Notes under the pieces: generated by a model
What the model was told of the DNA's origin: nothing
Database searches by the model: none
The model's input: the letters and a program-made list of their open reading frames with translations, nothing else
Shown: positions 45,944-54,236 of the stretch, piece by piece
How the letters are laid out: each line of letters opens with the position of its first letter
How positions within the stretch are numbered: the stretch's first letter is position 1
Program-made: the position numbers and the translations under genes
NCBI GenBank assembly: GCA_014584605.1
Contig: JACTMO010000087.1
Span: 45,551 to 109,550, forward strand
DNA length: 64,000 bases
Reading direction: 5' to 3'
Source of the DNA: Bacteroidota bacterium
GTDB lineage: Bacteria > Bacteroidota > Bacteroidia > Flavobacteriales_F > PHOS-HE28

Positions 45944-47440
45944 ATGCGCACCCGCACAGCCCTGCTGCTGGCCTTGCTCCCCTTCACCGGCCTGCTGGCC
46001 CAGGAACAACGCCGCCTGGAGTTCCGCATCGTCGGAACGGAGAATGACACCGTTCACCTGGCCAACTACTACGGCAACAAGCTCTATTACGCCGATACCG
46101 CCGTGGCCAATGCGCGCGGTGAGGTCACCTTCGACCGTCCGGAGGGCTACAAGGCCGGTGTGTACGCCGTGGTGGTGAAGGGGCCCAAGTACTTCGAGCT
46201 CATCGTCAACGAACCCCAGGTCCGCATGCGCACCAGCGCCGCCGACCTGATGGGGGCCATGACCGTGGAGAAGAGCCAGGAGAACAGCCTTTTCTTCGGG
46301 TACATCCGCTTCCTGAACGACCGCAAGAAGCTGGGGGACAGCCTGCGCACCGTGCTCGACGGCACCGACGACCCTGGGCGACGCAGCATCCTCAAGGGCC
46401 GCCTGGAGGAGCTGGACAAGGAGGTGCGCAATTATCAGTCCGACCTGGTGGCCAAGGCCCCCGGCTCTCTGGTGGCCTCCATCGTGCGCATGAGCATGCC
46501 TGTGGACCTGGAAAAACCCAAGCTGCCGGACGGGCGCACGGACAGCATCGCCGCCTACTACCAGTACCGCAGCCACTACTGGGACCACGTGGACCTGAAG
46601 GACCCGCGCATCATCCACACCCCCGTGTTCCAGAACAAGCTCGACGAGTACATCGGCGCGGTGGTGCCCCAGGTCCCCGACACCATCATCAAACTGGCCG
46701 ACGACCTGATCGGGCGGCTGGGGCCGGACCAGGACCTGTTCCGCTTCGTGGTGCATAACATCACCTACAAGTACGAGACGAGCGACATCATGGGCATGGA
46801 TGCCGTGTTCGTCCACATGGCCCTCACCTACTACTGCCCCCGGTCGGGCGGCGACAGCAAGGCCTTCTGGATGAGCGAGGAGAAGCTCAAGAAGCTGTGC
46901 GAGCGTGCCCGCAAGCAGGCCCCGCTGGTGATCGGGGCCCCGGCGGCGGAGATCATTCTGCCGGACACCACCGAACAGGAGTGGAAGAGCATGCACAAGC
47001 TGCCCAACGACTACGTGCTGCTGGTGTTCTGGGACCCGCATTGCGGGCACTGCAAGAAGGATCTGCCCGGCCTGTACGTCAGTTATCGCGACACCCTGCG
47101 GCCCATGGGCATCGAGGTCTTCAGCGTGGCCAAGGCCACCGACAAGAAGCTGTTCGACGACTGGAAGAGCTTCATCCGGGAGCACCGGATGGACTGGGTG
47201 AACGTGGGCCTCACCCCCACCGTCTACGAGGAGGCCCGAAAGGACCCGTACAAGTACATCCCCAAGCTCACCACCCTGCAGAGCCTGAACTACGCCGACA
47301 CCTACGACGTGTACGCCACCCCCAAGTTCTTCCTCATCGGGCCCGACCGGAAGATCGTGGGCAAGCAGCTCACACCCACCCAGGTCGCCGACCTGGTGCG
47401 ACGGCTGCGCGAACGGGACAAGGCCGGTAGCAAGCCCTGA
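45944..47440 (+). CDS. TlpA-like thioredoxin-fold protein with DUF4369/DUF5106-like N-terminus
   Basis: 498 residues with a signal peptide (about 1-19). The N-terminal beta domain (RRLEFRIVGTENDTVHLANYYGNK) is DUF4369-like, and a helical DUF5106-like middle follows. The C-terminal thioredoxin domain has the redox motif CGHC in FWDPHCGHCKKDLP and the cis-Pro region YATPKFFLIGPDRK. It probably reduces or isomerises disulfides in the periplasm. Such proteins are numerous in Bacteroidota and substrates are rarely known. Confidence 0.85.
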   Translation: MRTRTALLLALLPFTGLLAQEQRRLEFRIVGTENDTVHLANYYGNKLYYADTAVANARGEVTFDRPEGYKAGVYAVVVKGPKYFELIVNEPQVRMRTSAADLMGAMTVEKSQENSLFFGYIRFLNDRKKLGDSLRTVLDGTDDPGRRSILKGRLEELDKEVRNYQSDLVAKAPGSLVASIVRMSMPVDLEKPKLPDGRTDSIAAYYQYRSHYWDHVDLKDPRIIHTPVFQNKLDEYIGAVVPQVPDTIIKLADDLIGRLGPDQDLFRFVVHNITYKYETSDIMGMDAVFVHMALTYYCPRSGGDSKAFWMSEEKLKKLCERARKQAPLVIGAPAAEIILPDTTEQEWKSMHKLPNDYVLLVFWDPHCGHCKKDLPGLYVSYRDTLRPMGIEVFSVAKATDKKLFDDWKSFIREHRMDWVNVGLTPTVYEEARKDPYKYIPKLTTLQSLNYADTYDVYATPKFFLIGPDRKIVGKQLTPTQVADLVRRLRERDKAGSKP

Positions 47441-47531
47441 ACGGGACATCCGAACGGTCGCAACTGTGGATCGGGGTCAAGCTTGGGCGGGCCGGACCGC
47501 GGTATGACGGCGGGAGCGCTCGCGGACCGGC

Positions 47532-50500
47532 CTATTCGCGCTCGGTCTCGTTGGCCCAGATCATCTCGGTGATGCTCTGTCCGTTCTTGAAGTAGAAGGT
47601 CCCCCACTTGGCGATCACCTTGCTGTACTCATCGGCCTTGTTGCCGCTCACCACCACACGGCGGATGATGACCTTGTTGCCCTCGGTGTAGCTCTCCTCG
47701 GTGACCCCGGGCGGATACTCGGTGGCGAGCTTGCTGCGGTTGTAGTCGGCGAAGTCCTTGGGGCGGTTCAGCGGGGTACGGGCCAGTTGCTCCTGGGCCG
47801 CGAGCCGCTGGTCGGTGGCGCGCTGGCTCAGCTGCATGCCCACGCGGGCCTGCACGTCCTTGGTGTCCTGCACCTGGTCGCGCTGGCCACGGGCCATCTC
47901 CGCACCGCGCTCCTGCAGGGCCACCTGTCGCTCGGTCTGGGCCACCACCTCATCCCGTGCCCGTTGGTTGCGGTCGAGCCCCAGCCGGGCATTCTGCTCC
48001 TGCCTGGCCTGCCATTGTTCCACGGTCGTGCGCTGTGCGGCCACCTGGTCGGCATGGGTCTCATCGCGCTGGCGGCTGGCATCGGCCTGTTCCGTGCGCG
48101 CGGCGTCCATGGTGGACTGTGCGCCTCCGCGGGCCTGTGCCGAGCGCTCCTGCCGGGCCCGCTCCGCCTCGGCCAGGGACGCCTGGTAGGCGCGCAGCTC
48201 CTCGGCGTAGGTCTTGCGCATGGCCTCGCTGCCCTGATACAACTGCTGGTCGTTCTCCTCGATGCGCTGCTTGTAGGTCACGCCTTCCTGCTGACGGGTG
48301 TATGCCGCGTCCCGTTCAGCCAGTTCCTCGTCGGTGAGGTCGCGGCGCAACTTCTTGATGCGTTCGTACTTCTCGGCCTCCTCGCGCAGGCGTGCCTCGC
48401 GCATGAACTGTTCGGCCTCCTGTTCCTTGCGCATATCGATGGTGGTGCTGCTGCGCTTGGGCGGCGGGGGCGGCTCCTCCTTCACCACGCGCTGGGCGGC
48501 CAGCTCGGCCGCACGACGCCGGGCCTCCTCCTCGGCCACCAGGCGGTCGATCTCGGCGATGCGGTCGGCCGGATAGGTCTCGGACGGTTTGATGTCCAGG
48601 GCTTGGGCGTACAGGCCGCGCGCCTCGGGCCAGCTCTTGGCGCCGAAGGCCAGGTCCGCTTCGGTGATGACCTTGCGGTAACGTTCCTCGAGCAGGCGCT
48701 CGGACTCGCCCTTCATCCGGGCGGCCTCGGCGGCCAGACGGGCGGCTTCGGCGGCCTCGGCCTCGCGGCGGCGGCGTTCCTCCTCGGCCCGGCGCTGCTC
48801 CTCGGCCAGCCGGTCGGCCTCGCTCAGTGCGGCGGCCCTTGCGGCGAGGGCGCTCTCGATCTGGGCCAGCCGGTCCTTGGGATACTGCTCGTCGGGCTTC
48901 ACGGTCAGCGCTTCCGTGTACTTGTCGCGCGCCCGCTCGAACTGCTCTCCATCGAAGGCCAGGTCGGCCGCAGCGATGAGCTCGCGGTACTGGCGCTCGA
49001 GTGCCTCCTGCCCCGCCTTGCGGCGGGCCTCTTCGGCTGCGGCGGCATCGGCAGCGGCCTTGTCGCGCGCGGCCTTCTCGGCGGCCTGCCGTGCCGCCTC
49101 ATCCTTGGCGGCCAGGTCGTCCAGGATGCGGTCGATCTCGGCCAGCTTGTCCTTCGGGTAAGCCTCGTCGGGCTTCACGCCCAGCGCGTCGTTGTACGCC
49201 GTGCGCGCGTCGTCGTACTTGCTCAGGCTGAAGGCCTTGTCGGCCTTGCTGATGAATCCCTGATAACGCGCGTCGAGCTCGGCCTTCTCGCGGGCGAGCC
49301 GCTCCTGCTCAGCCTTATCCCGCGCGGCCGCGTCCAGGCGCTGCTCGATGTCGGCGATGCGGGCCTTGGGGTGCTCCTCGGCCGGCTTGAGGATCAGTGC
49401 ATCCTTGTAGTCGTTGAGGGCGGCGGGCCATTGTTCGGCGGCATAGGCCTTGTCAGCCCGGCCGATCAGCTCGGCATAACGCGCCTCCAGTTCCTGCCGT
49501 TTGCGCTCCTCCTCGGCCTTGCGCGCCAGTTCGGCCAGGATGCCGTCGATCTCCACGATCCGTTCCTTGGGGTGGCGTTCGTTGGGGATCAGGTTGGCCG
49601 CCTCGATGTACTTGGCCTTGGACTGGTCGTACTCCTTCTTGCCGAAGAGGGCATCGGCCAGGGCCACCACCTCGTTGTAACGGGCTTCGAGCTCCTTGCG
49701 CTTGCGTTCCTCCTCGGCCTTGGCGGCCAGTTCCGCAATGCGCTTGTCGATGGCCACCAGCTGGTCCTTGGGATACTTCTCGGCCGGTTTCAGGCCCAGG
49801 GCCTCGGTGTATTTCGCCCGGGCCTCATCGAAGCCGTCGCGCTGGAAGGCCGCGTCGGCCGCAGCGATGGCGGCCTGGTACTGTTCGTTCAGCTCGCGCT
49901 GCCTGCGCTCTTCCTCGGCCTTGGCGGCAAGCTCGGCGAGCTTTTTGTCGATGGCGGCCAGCTGGTCCTTGGGGTATTTCTCGGCCGACTTCAAGTCCAG
50001 GGCCTCGTTGTAACGCCCCCTGGCCCCCTCGTAGTCAGCCCCTTTGAAGGCGGCATCGGCCGCAGCGATGGCCGCATCGTAGCGGGCCTGGAGTTCCTTG
50101 GCCAGGCGCTCCTCTTCAGCCTTTTTGGCCAGCTCGGCCAGTCTGGCCTCGATGGCCGCCAGCTGGTCCTTGGGGTACTTCTCGTCGGGCTTGAGCCCTG
50201 AAGCCTCGGTGTACTTGCCCTTCGCCTGATCGTAGTTGGCCGCCTTGAACGCCGCGTCGGCCGCTGTGATCAGCGCGGTGTACTGCGCTTCCAGCTCCTT
50301 GCGCTTGCGCTCCTCCTCGGCCTTGGCGGCCAGTTCGGCGAGCTTGGCATCGATGGCCGTCAGCTGGTCCTTGGGATACTGCTCCGTGGGCCTGAGCCCC
50401 GAAGCCTCGGTGTAGGGCGCCTTGGCCTCGGCGAACTTACCCGCCTTGAAGGCCGCGTCGCCCGCCTTGATGGCCGCATCGTACTTGGCCTGAAGCTCCC

Positions 50501-51416
50501 TGGCCTTGCGTTCCTCCTCGGCCTTTTTCGCCAGCTCCTCCAGCAGGGTGTCGATCTCCTTGATCTTCTGCCTGGGATAGGCCTCCTGGGACTTGACCTC
50601 CAGGGCCGCGCTGAACTTCACCTTGGCGTTCTGGTAGTCCTTCTTGCCGAACAGGGCATCGGCCTCCTTGATCAGGGCGGCGTACTGTTCGTCGCGTTTC
50701 TTCTGGCCCTCGAGCTCATCGAGCCGCATGCGGGCATCGCTGAGCTTGGCGGTGGCCACGGGGTCGCCGGCCTTGATGGCGAGCGCGCCGGTGAAGGACT
50801 CCACGGCCTTCTTGAAGTCGGCCGCGCCCATGGCAGCCTCGCCGGCCTGCATCAGCTTGGCGAACTCGGCCTCGGCCCCTGCCTCGCGCCGCTTCTTGTC
50901 CTCGTACTCCTTCATCAACCGCGCGATCTCGCTGCGGATCTGCTCGGTGTACTGCAGGTCCCAGGTGACCTCACTGCTGGTGGGGTCGAACTTGGCCTTG
51001 CCGATGGGCTGGTTCAGCACCGAGAAATCGATGCCCGGAAGCTCCTGGAACAGCGTCATCTCGATGTTCATCCCGTGGCCGCCCACCCGTTCCTCTTCGG
51101 GGATGTTCCGCGTGTCGATCGTGATGTTCTTGCTCACGATGCCCGCCTTGGCATAGGTGATCTTGTAGTCCGCTCCGTAGTCCAGGTTGAACTCGTACTT
51201 GCCGCTGGCGTTGGTGGTGGTCTCGGTGAGCTTCGCCCCGTTCTTGTACACGCTCACCACCACGCCGTCCAGCTTCTTGGCGCTGGTGTAGTCCTTCACC
51301 GTGCCATAGACGTACACGTTGTCCACTTGGGCCACGGCTGCGCCCAGGGTCAGCAGAAGGGCGGACAACAGGGCGGACAGCCTACCTTGCCAGCGGGTTC
51401 CGGAGGGGATGTGCAT
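47532..51416 (-). CDS. Giant secreted repeat protein, TPR-like units, KWG C-terminal domain
   Basis: 1294 residues with a signal peptide (about 1-29). A carboxypeptidase-regulatory-like domain follows (about 31-115, VVSVYKNGAKLTETTTNASG), then a segment FSVLNQPIGKAKFDPTSSEV. About 11 repeats of roughly 67 residues come next, built on the pattern AADAAFKxxxYDxAKxKY then PxEKYPKDQLxxIDxxLAEL and a KAEEERKRKELE coiled stretch. A Gln/Arg-rich coiled coil precedes the end motif IAKWGTFYFKNGQSITEMI. The frame continues far upstream, but the signal peptide sets the start at 51416. It is a likely long rod or scaffold in the periplasm or outer membrane. Confidence 0.8.
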   Translation of the reverse strand: MHIPSGTRWQGRLSALLSALLLTLGAAVAQVDNVYVYGTVKDYTSAKKLDGVVVSVYKNGAKLTETTTNASGKYEFNLDYGADYKITYAKAGIVSKNITIDTRNIPEEERVGGHGMNIEMTLFQELPGIDFSVLNQPIGKAKFDPTSSEVTWDLQYTEQIRSEIARLMKEYEDKKRREAGAEAEFAKLMQAGEAAMGAADFKKAVESFTGALAIKAGDPVATAKLSDARMRLDELEGQKKRDEQYAALIKEADALFGKKDYQNAKVKFSAALEVKSQEAYPRQKIKEIDTLLEELAKKAEEERKARELQAKYDAAIKAGDAAFKAGKFAEAKAPYTEASGLRPTEQYPKDQLTAIDAKLAELAAKAEEERKRKELEAQYTALITAADAAFKAANYDQAKGKYTEASGLKPDEKYPKDQLAAIEARLAELAKKAEEERLAKELQARYDAAIAAADAAFKGADYEGARGRYNEALDLKSAEKYPKDQLAAIDKKLAELAAKAEEERRQRELNEQYQAAIAAADAAFQRDGFDEARAKYTEALGLKPAEKYPKDQLVAIDKRIAELAAKAEEERKRKELEARYNEVVALADALFGKKEYDQSKAKYIEAANLIPNERHPKERIVEIDGILAELARKAEEERKRQELEARYAELIGRADKAYAAEQWPAALNDYKDALILKPAEEHPKARIADIEQRLDAAARDKAEQERLAREKAELDARYQGFISKADKAFSLSKYDDARTAYNDALGVKPDEAYPKDKLAEIDRILDDLAAKDEAARQAAEKAARDKAAADAAAAEEARRKAGQEALERQYRELIAAADLAFDGEQFERARDKYTEALTVKPDEQYPKDRLAQIESALAARAAALSEADRLAEEQRRAEEERRRREAEAAEAARLAAEAARMKGESERLLEERYRKVITEADLAFGAKSWPEARGLYAQALDIKPSETYPADRIAEIDRLVAEEEARRRAAELAAQRVVKEEPPPPPKRSSTTIDMRKEQEAEQFMREARLREEAEKYERIKKLRRDLTDEELAERDAAYTRQQEGVTYKQRIEENDQQLYQGSEAMRKTYAEELRAYQASLAEAERARQERSAQARGGAQSTMDAARTEQADASRQRDETHADQVAAQRTTVEQWQARQEQNARLGLDRNQRARDEVVAQTERQVALQERGAEMARGQRDQVQDTKDVQARVGMQLSQRATDQRLAAQEQLARTPLNRPKDFADYNRSKLATEYPPGVTEESYTEGNKVIIRRVVVSGNKADEYSKVIAKWGTFYFKNGQSITEMIWANETERE
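48530..50860 (-). repeat. About 11 tandem coding repeats of ~200 bp
   Basis: Inside the giant gene, near-periodic units encode PKDQL-xxID-xxLAEL-xxKAEEER. Inner units (about 49700-50500) are the most alike, the outer ones more diverged, as expected for repeats that expanded by recombination. Confidence 0.8.
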
Positions 51417-51507
51417 GCAGTGCCGATGACCTGAACGACCCCGCAAAGTACGACATCCGGTCCGCCGAGGTTCCGGACCACAGCCACCGGGCCTTCCACA
51501 AGCGCAC

Positions 51508-52632
51508 GTGCACAGCATCTGGGAGCAACGCAGTTTCGGGCAGCCGGCGCAGCTGGCGGTGGTGGGTGCCGGTATCGTGGGGCTGTGGTCCGCCGTGCAT
51601 GCCCGCCGCCGCTGGCCCGAGGCGCGCGTGGTGGTGGTGGAGCGGGCGCCCCATCCGGCGGGGGCCAGCGTGCGCAACGCCGGCTTCGCCTGCTTCGGCA
51701 GCCCGAGCGAACTGCTGGCCGACCTGGAGGCGGAGGGGGCCGACGCCACGCTGGCGCGTGTGGCCGAACGCTGGCAGGGGCTGCTGGAGATGCGGCGGGA
51801 GCTGGGGGATGCGCACATCGGGTTCGAGCCGCACGGCGGCCATGAGGTGTACGCTGCGGACGATCCGCTGTACACGCGGGTGGTCGAAGGGTTCGACCGG
51901 CTCAACGACCTGCTGACGCCCATCACCGGTGCGGGCACCTTCCACTGGATGCCCGATGGGGCGGACCGCTTCGGCCTGGCGACCGGCACCCGGGTGGTCC
52001 GCACCGACCGCGAAGGGGCCGTGGACAGCGGTCGGCTGATGCAGGCCCTGCTGCAGCTGGCCCGGATGCACGGGGTGGAGTTCCGCTGGCAATACCCGGT
52101 GCTGCGGCTGGAGCCCGGCCACAAGGGGGTGGACCTGGTGCCGGCCCACGGCCCGGCCCTGCGCGCCCACCAAGTGCTGGTGGCCACCAACGGGTACGTG
52201 CGCCAGCTGCTGCCCGAGGTCGACGTGCGGCCCGCCCGCGGACAGGTGCTGCTCACCGCGCCCATCCCTGGCCTGCGGCTGCGCGGCTGCTTCCATGCCC
52301 ACGAGGGGTATTACTACTTCCGCGACCTGGACGGGGCGGTGCTGCTGGGCGGTGCCCGCCATCTGGACAAGGCAGGCGAGGCCACCTGGGCGCACGGCCG
52401 CAACCCCCGGCTGCAGGCGGCCCTGGAGGACTTCCTTCACCTGCACATCGTGCCCGGCCAACGTCCGGCCATCGCCCACCGGTGGAGCGGCATCATGGGC
52501 TTCCGCGAACAGGGCAAGGTGCCGCTGGTGGCGCGCATCGCTCCGGGCGTGGTGGCCGCCGTGGGCCTCAGCGGCATGGGCGTGGCCATCGGCATCCGCG
52601 TGGCCCGGCAGGCGGTGGAGCTGCTGGAGTGA
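51508..52632 (+). CDS. FAD-dependent oxidoreductase (DAO family)
   Basis: 374 residues. A Rossmann FAD motif LAVVGAGIVGLWSAV (about 16-30) is followed by VVVVERAPHPAGASVRNAGF, typical of the D-amino-acid oxidase/glycine oxidase family. The VRPARGQVLLTAP and GLSGMGVAIGIRV regions complete the fold. It should oxidise an amine substrate that cannot be specified. The start is a GTG at 51508. It diverges from the giant repeat gene. Downstream lies the tRNA-derived repeat of the element remnant. Confidence 0.85.
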   Translation: MHSIWEQRSFGQPAQLAVVGAGIVGLWSAVHARRRWPEARVVVVERAPHPAGASVRNAGFACFGSPSELLADLEAEGADATLARVAERWQGLLEMRRELGDAHIGFEPHGGHEVYAADDPLYTRVVEGFDRLNDLLTPITGAGTFHWMPDGADRFGLATGTRVVRTDREGAVDSGRLMQALLQLARMHGVEFRWQYPVLRLEPGHKGVDLVPAHGPALRAHQVLVATNGYVRQLLPEVDVRPARGQVLLTAPIPGLRLRGCFHAHEGYYYFRDLDGAVLLGGARHLDKAGEATWAHGRNPRLQAALEDFLHLHIVPGQRPAIAHRWSGIMGFREQGKVPLVARIAPGVVAAVGLSGMGVAIGIRVARQAVELLE

Positions 52633-52723
52633 CGGGCTGCCCGGGGCATCGCCATGCGGCCGGGCATGGAGCGCTCCAGGATGGAGCCCTTCCTGTAGCA
52701 TCCGTACACCGGTCGGAACGAAC

Positions 52724-52750
52724 AAGCCCCCCGAAATGCTCGGAGGGCTT
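52724..52750. terminator. Hairpin terminator next to the left repeat
   Basis: AAGCCC-C-CCG pairs with CGG-A-GGGCTT around AAATGCT, 92 bases after the FAD oxidoreductase stop. It was probably the original tRNA-Thr terminator, and its 3' arm is part of the 62-bp repeat. Confidence 0.6.
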
Positions 52751-52806
52751 GCTGCTCTAAGGGAGCCTCCTGTCAGATTTGAACTGACGACCTGCTCATT
52801 ACGAAT
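52745..52806. repeat. Left 62-bp direct repeat (attachment site copy)
   Basis: Identical to 54100-54161. It contains the 3' half of tRNA-Thr (anticodon loop to acceptor) plus its downstream flank. The 5' half of the tRNA is absent here. Confidence 0.85.
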
Positions 52807-52863
52807 AACTACCGGGCCATATTTCGGGGGTATCACTTCGCTACTCCGGCCCTTGCCGTCCGT

Positions 52864-52933
52864 GGTAAATGTAGGCCCAACGGGGAAAGTAGATGCACCG
52901 TTCGTTTTCCTTCCCCTTGCCTCTACATTTACC
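52864..52933. repeat. 11-bp inverted repeat near the element's left end
   Basis: GGTAAATGTAG (52864-52874) and its perfect reverse complement CTACATTTACC (52923-52933), 48 bp apart. Each arm holds a TACATTTA promoter-like sequence pointing outward or inward. It may be integrase arm sites or paired promoters. Confidence 0.5.
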
Positions 52934-52954
52934 CCATCGTTTACCCCGACCCCG

Positions 52955-53131
52955 ATGGCAGGTGCAAGTATCAACCTCAACCCGAAGGCCAAAGCCCAAG
53001 GCTTCAGCGCCCGGTTCGTGTGCCTCTCTGGAAAGACCTTGACCGGTGGAAGTCACCCCATCCGCCTCCAGTTGATCCACAACGGCAAGATCAAACGCTA
53101 CTCCACGAAGGAGGCTTGCACACTGGAGCAA
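52955..53131 (+). pseudogene. N-terminal fragment of a tyrosine recombinase
   Basis: About 58 codons from the ATG at 52955. INLNPKAKAQGFSARF, then GGSHPIRLQLIHNGKIKRYS and TKEACTLEQ look like the Arm-DNA-binding start of Bacteroidota phage/ICE integrases. The family then continues about 350 residues, but here the frame runs into unrelated DNA and stops at 53260. The catalytic R-H-R-Y domain is missing, so the element can no longer excise itself. Confidence 0.65.
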
Positions 53132-53312
53132 GGGAACACGGGAAGGGCTTCAGGAATTGGTGAGGCGCGAACTGGCCGAACTGCCCGAAACACTGAAGGC
53201 GTTGGAGCCAAAGGATCGCATCGCCACACTGTGCAAGCTCATGCCCTACGTGTTCCCTAAGCTGAACAATGTGGAGGGCAAGGAAGAGCAACCTACCGGC
53301 TGGGGTTTCTGA
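53127..53312 (+). pseudogene. C-terminal fragment of a mobile-element hypothetical gene
   Basis: Frame beginning SKGTREGLQELVRRELAELP and ending NVEGKEEQPTGWGF before TGA at 53312. It has no start codon and is fused out of frame to the integrase fragment. The LPETLKALEPKDRIATLCK segment resembles small hypothetical proteins of Bacteroidota prophages. The junction near 53130 marks a deletion. Confidence 0.55.
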
Positions 53313-53320
53313 GCACTGCA

Positions 53321-53944
53321 ATGGGACGCCCCTACACTGGAGCCGCGACGGTCTACTCTTCCCCGCGCTTGGAATTGTCGCGGTTACTGAAGGTGGGATA
53401 CTTCACCAAGGGGGCCGAGGTGAGCGGATCATGGACGTGGACCAATGGCGACGCCGTGCGGATCCTTACCAAACGAAAAGGGGCCGAGGTCTACATGGAA
53501 CTGAGCTACACCTGGACCCATCCGCACACCGGGGCGGCTGAAGATGTTCGGCAACGGTTCGACATGGTGAGCAAGCCGAGCAACCTCGGCCGGGGTGAAG
53601 TGCTCTACTTCCGCTGCCCGCAAACCGGCCGCGCTTGTCGGAACCTCTACCGGGCCTACCATGGCCGCACGTTCCGAAGTAGGTGGGGCTTCAGCTACCG
53701 GCTCTACTATCCCTCTCAAACGTGCGGCAAACTCAACCGCTGGGATGAAACCTACTGGAACGCCGAGCGGCACCTGGAGCGAAGCAAGGGCAAACGCAAC
53801 CCCGGCACCTACCGGGGCAAGCCCACGAAGCGATCGAAGAGGCGGGAGCGGTTGCTGGAGCAACTGATCCGCGCCGATGAAATGCGGTGGTCCCCGGCTT
53901 GCTGGCCGGTCCACCTGCTTCGAGCGGTCGCGGATCGCCTCTAA
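53321..53944 (+). CDS. Hypothetical protein carried by the element remnant
   Basis: 207 residues starting 8 bases after the fragment stop. It contains YFRCPQTGRACRNLYRAYHG, a Cys pair resembling a partial zinc ribbon, and a very basic C-terminal third (ERSKGKRNPGTYRGKPTKRS). Proteins with this look are found in Bacteroidota mobile elements, but I cannot name a function. The C-terminus may be altered by the element's decay. Confidence 0.55.
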   Translation: MGRPYTGAATVYSSPRLELSRLLKVGYFTKGAEVSGSWTWTNGDAVRILTKRKGAEVYMELSYTWTHPHTGAAEDVRQRFDMVSKPSNLGRGEVLYFRCPQTGRACRNLYRAYHGRTFRSRWGFSYRLYYPSQTCGKLNRWDETYWNAERHLERSKGKRNPGTYRGKPTKRSKRRERLLEQLIRADEMRWSPACWPVHLLRAVADRL

Positions 53945-54077
53945 TTCCAAAGGAGTTCGGTTATCGGAGCGCCCGCGAATTGATCCGGGCAGGGCTGGCA
54001 AGGCTTCCGAGCGATACGCCGGGAACGGCTCCAGCGGTCGCAAACTTGCCCCCTTATTTACCCCTGACCAAATGAAC

Positions 54078-54105
54078 AAGCCCCCCAACTTGCGCTGAGG
54101 GGCTT
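54078..54105. terminator. Element-side hairpin terminator downstream of tRNA-Thr
   Basis: AAGCCCC arm pairs with GGGGCTT around CCAACTTGCGCTGA. It has the same outer sequence as the left copy but a different loop, so the element appears to have supplied a replacement terminator. Confidence 0.55.
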
Positions 54106-54161
54106 GCTGCTCTAAGGGAGCCTCCTGTCAGATTTGAACTGACGACCTGCTCATTACGAAT
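54100..54161. repeat. Right 62-bp direct repeat (within tRNA-Thr)
   Basis: Identical to 52745-52806; the tRNA gene here is complete because its 5' half lies to the right. The two copies are 1355 bp apart. Confidence 0.85.
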
Positions 54162-54190
54162 GAGCTGCTCTACCGCTGAGCTAAGGAGGC
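54119..54190 (-). tRNA. tRNA-Thr (anticodon CGT)
   Basis: 72 nt on the minus strand. The acceptor stem GCCTCCT/AGGAGGC, D arm GCTC/GAGC, anticodon stem GCTCA/TGAGC with loop TTCGTAA, and T arm GTCAG/CTGAC with loop TTCAAAT all pair perfectly. The discriminator is T and CCA is not encoded. It is the integration target of the remnant element. Confidence 0.95.
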
Positions 54191-54195
54191 CGGTC

Positions 54196-54221
54196 CCCCG
54201 CCGACCGTTCCGTCGGCGGGG
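54196..54221. terminator. Perfect 10-bp hairpin upstream of tRNA-Thr
   Basis: CCCCGCCGAC / GTCGGCGGGG with a 6-nt loop, between the tRNA promoter and the tRNA. It may end transcription from the T9SS gene (stop at 54237) or be a leader removed from the pre-tRNA. Confidence 0.5.
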
Positions 54222-54224
54222 CCG

Positions 54225-54232
54225 CAAATGTA
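54225..54232 (-). promoter_or_regulatory. -7 element of tRNA-Thr
   Basis: The minus strand reads TACATTTG, an exact TAnnTTTG match, 34 nt before the tRNA. Confidence 0.65.
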
Positions 54233-54236
54233 GGGC

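Noticed and set aside
47787..50201. An 804-codon open frame on the plus strand within the repeat gene
   Set aside because: It is the complement of the tandem repeats; the translation is a Leu/Gly/Val-rich periodic artefact.
48530..50860. Regular repeats that could suggest a CRISPR array
   Set aside because: The period is about 200 bp, the units are in frame and encode TPR/coiled-coil sequence; there are no short repeats with unique spacers and no cas genes.
52762..52806. tRNA-like sequence at the left repeat as a second tRNA-Thr gene
   Set aside because: Only the 3' half is present; the acceptor 5' strand and D arm are missing, so it cannot fold into a tRNA. It is the attachment-site copy.
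52295..53260. A 321-codon plus-strand frame running from the FAD oxidoreductase into the element
   Set aside because: The first part is an alternative frame of the oxidoreductase and the attachment repeat. Only the last ~100 codons, from 52955, look like protein (integrase start).
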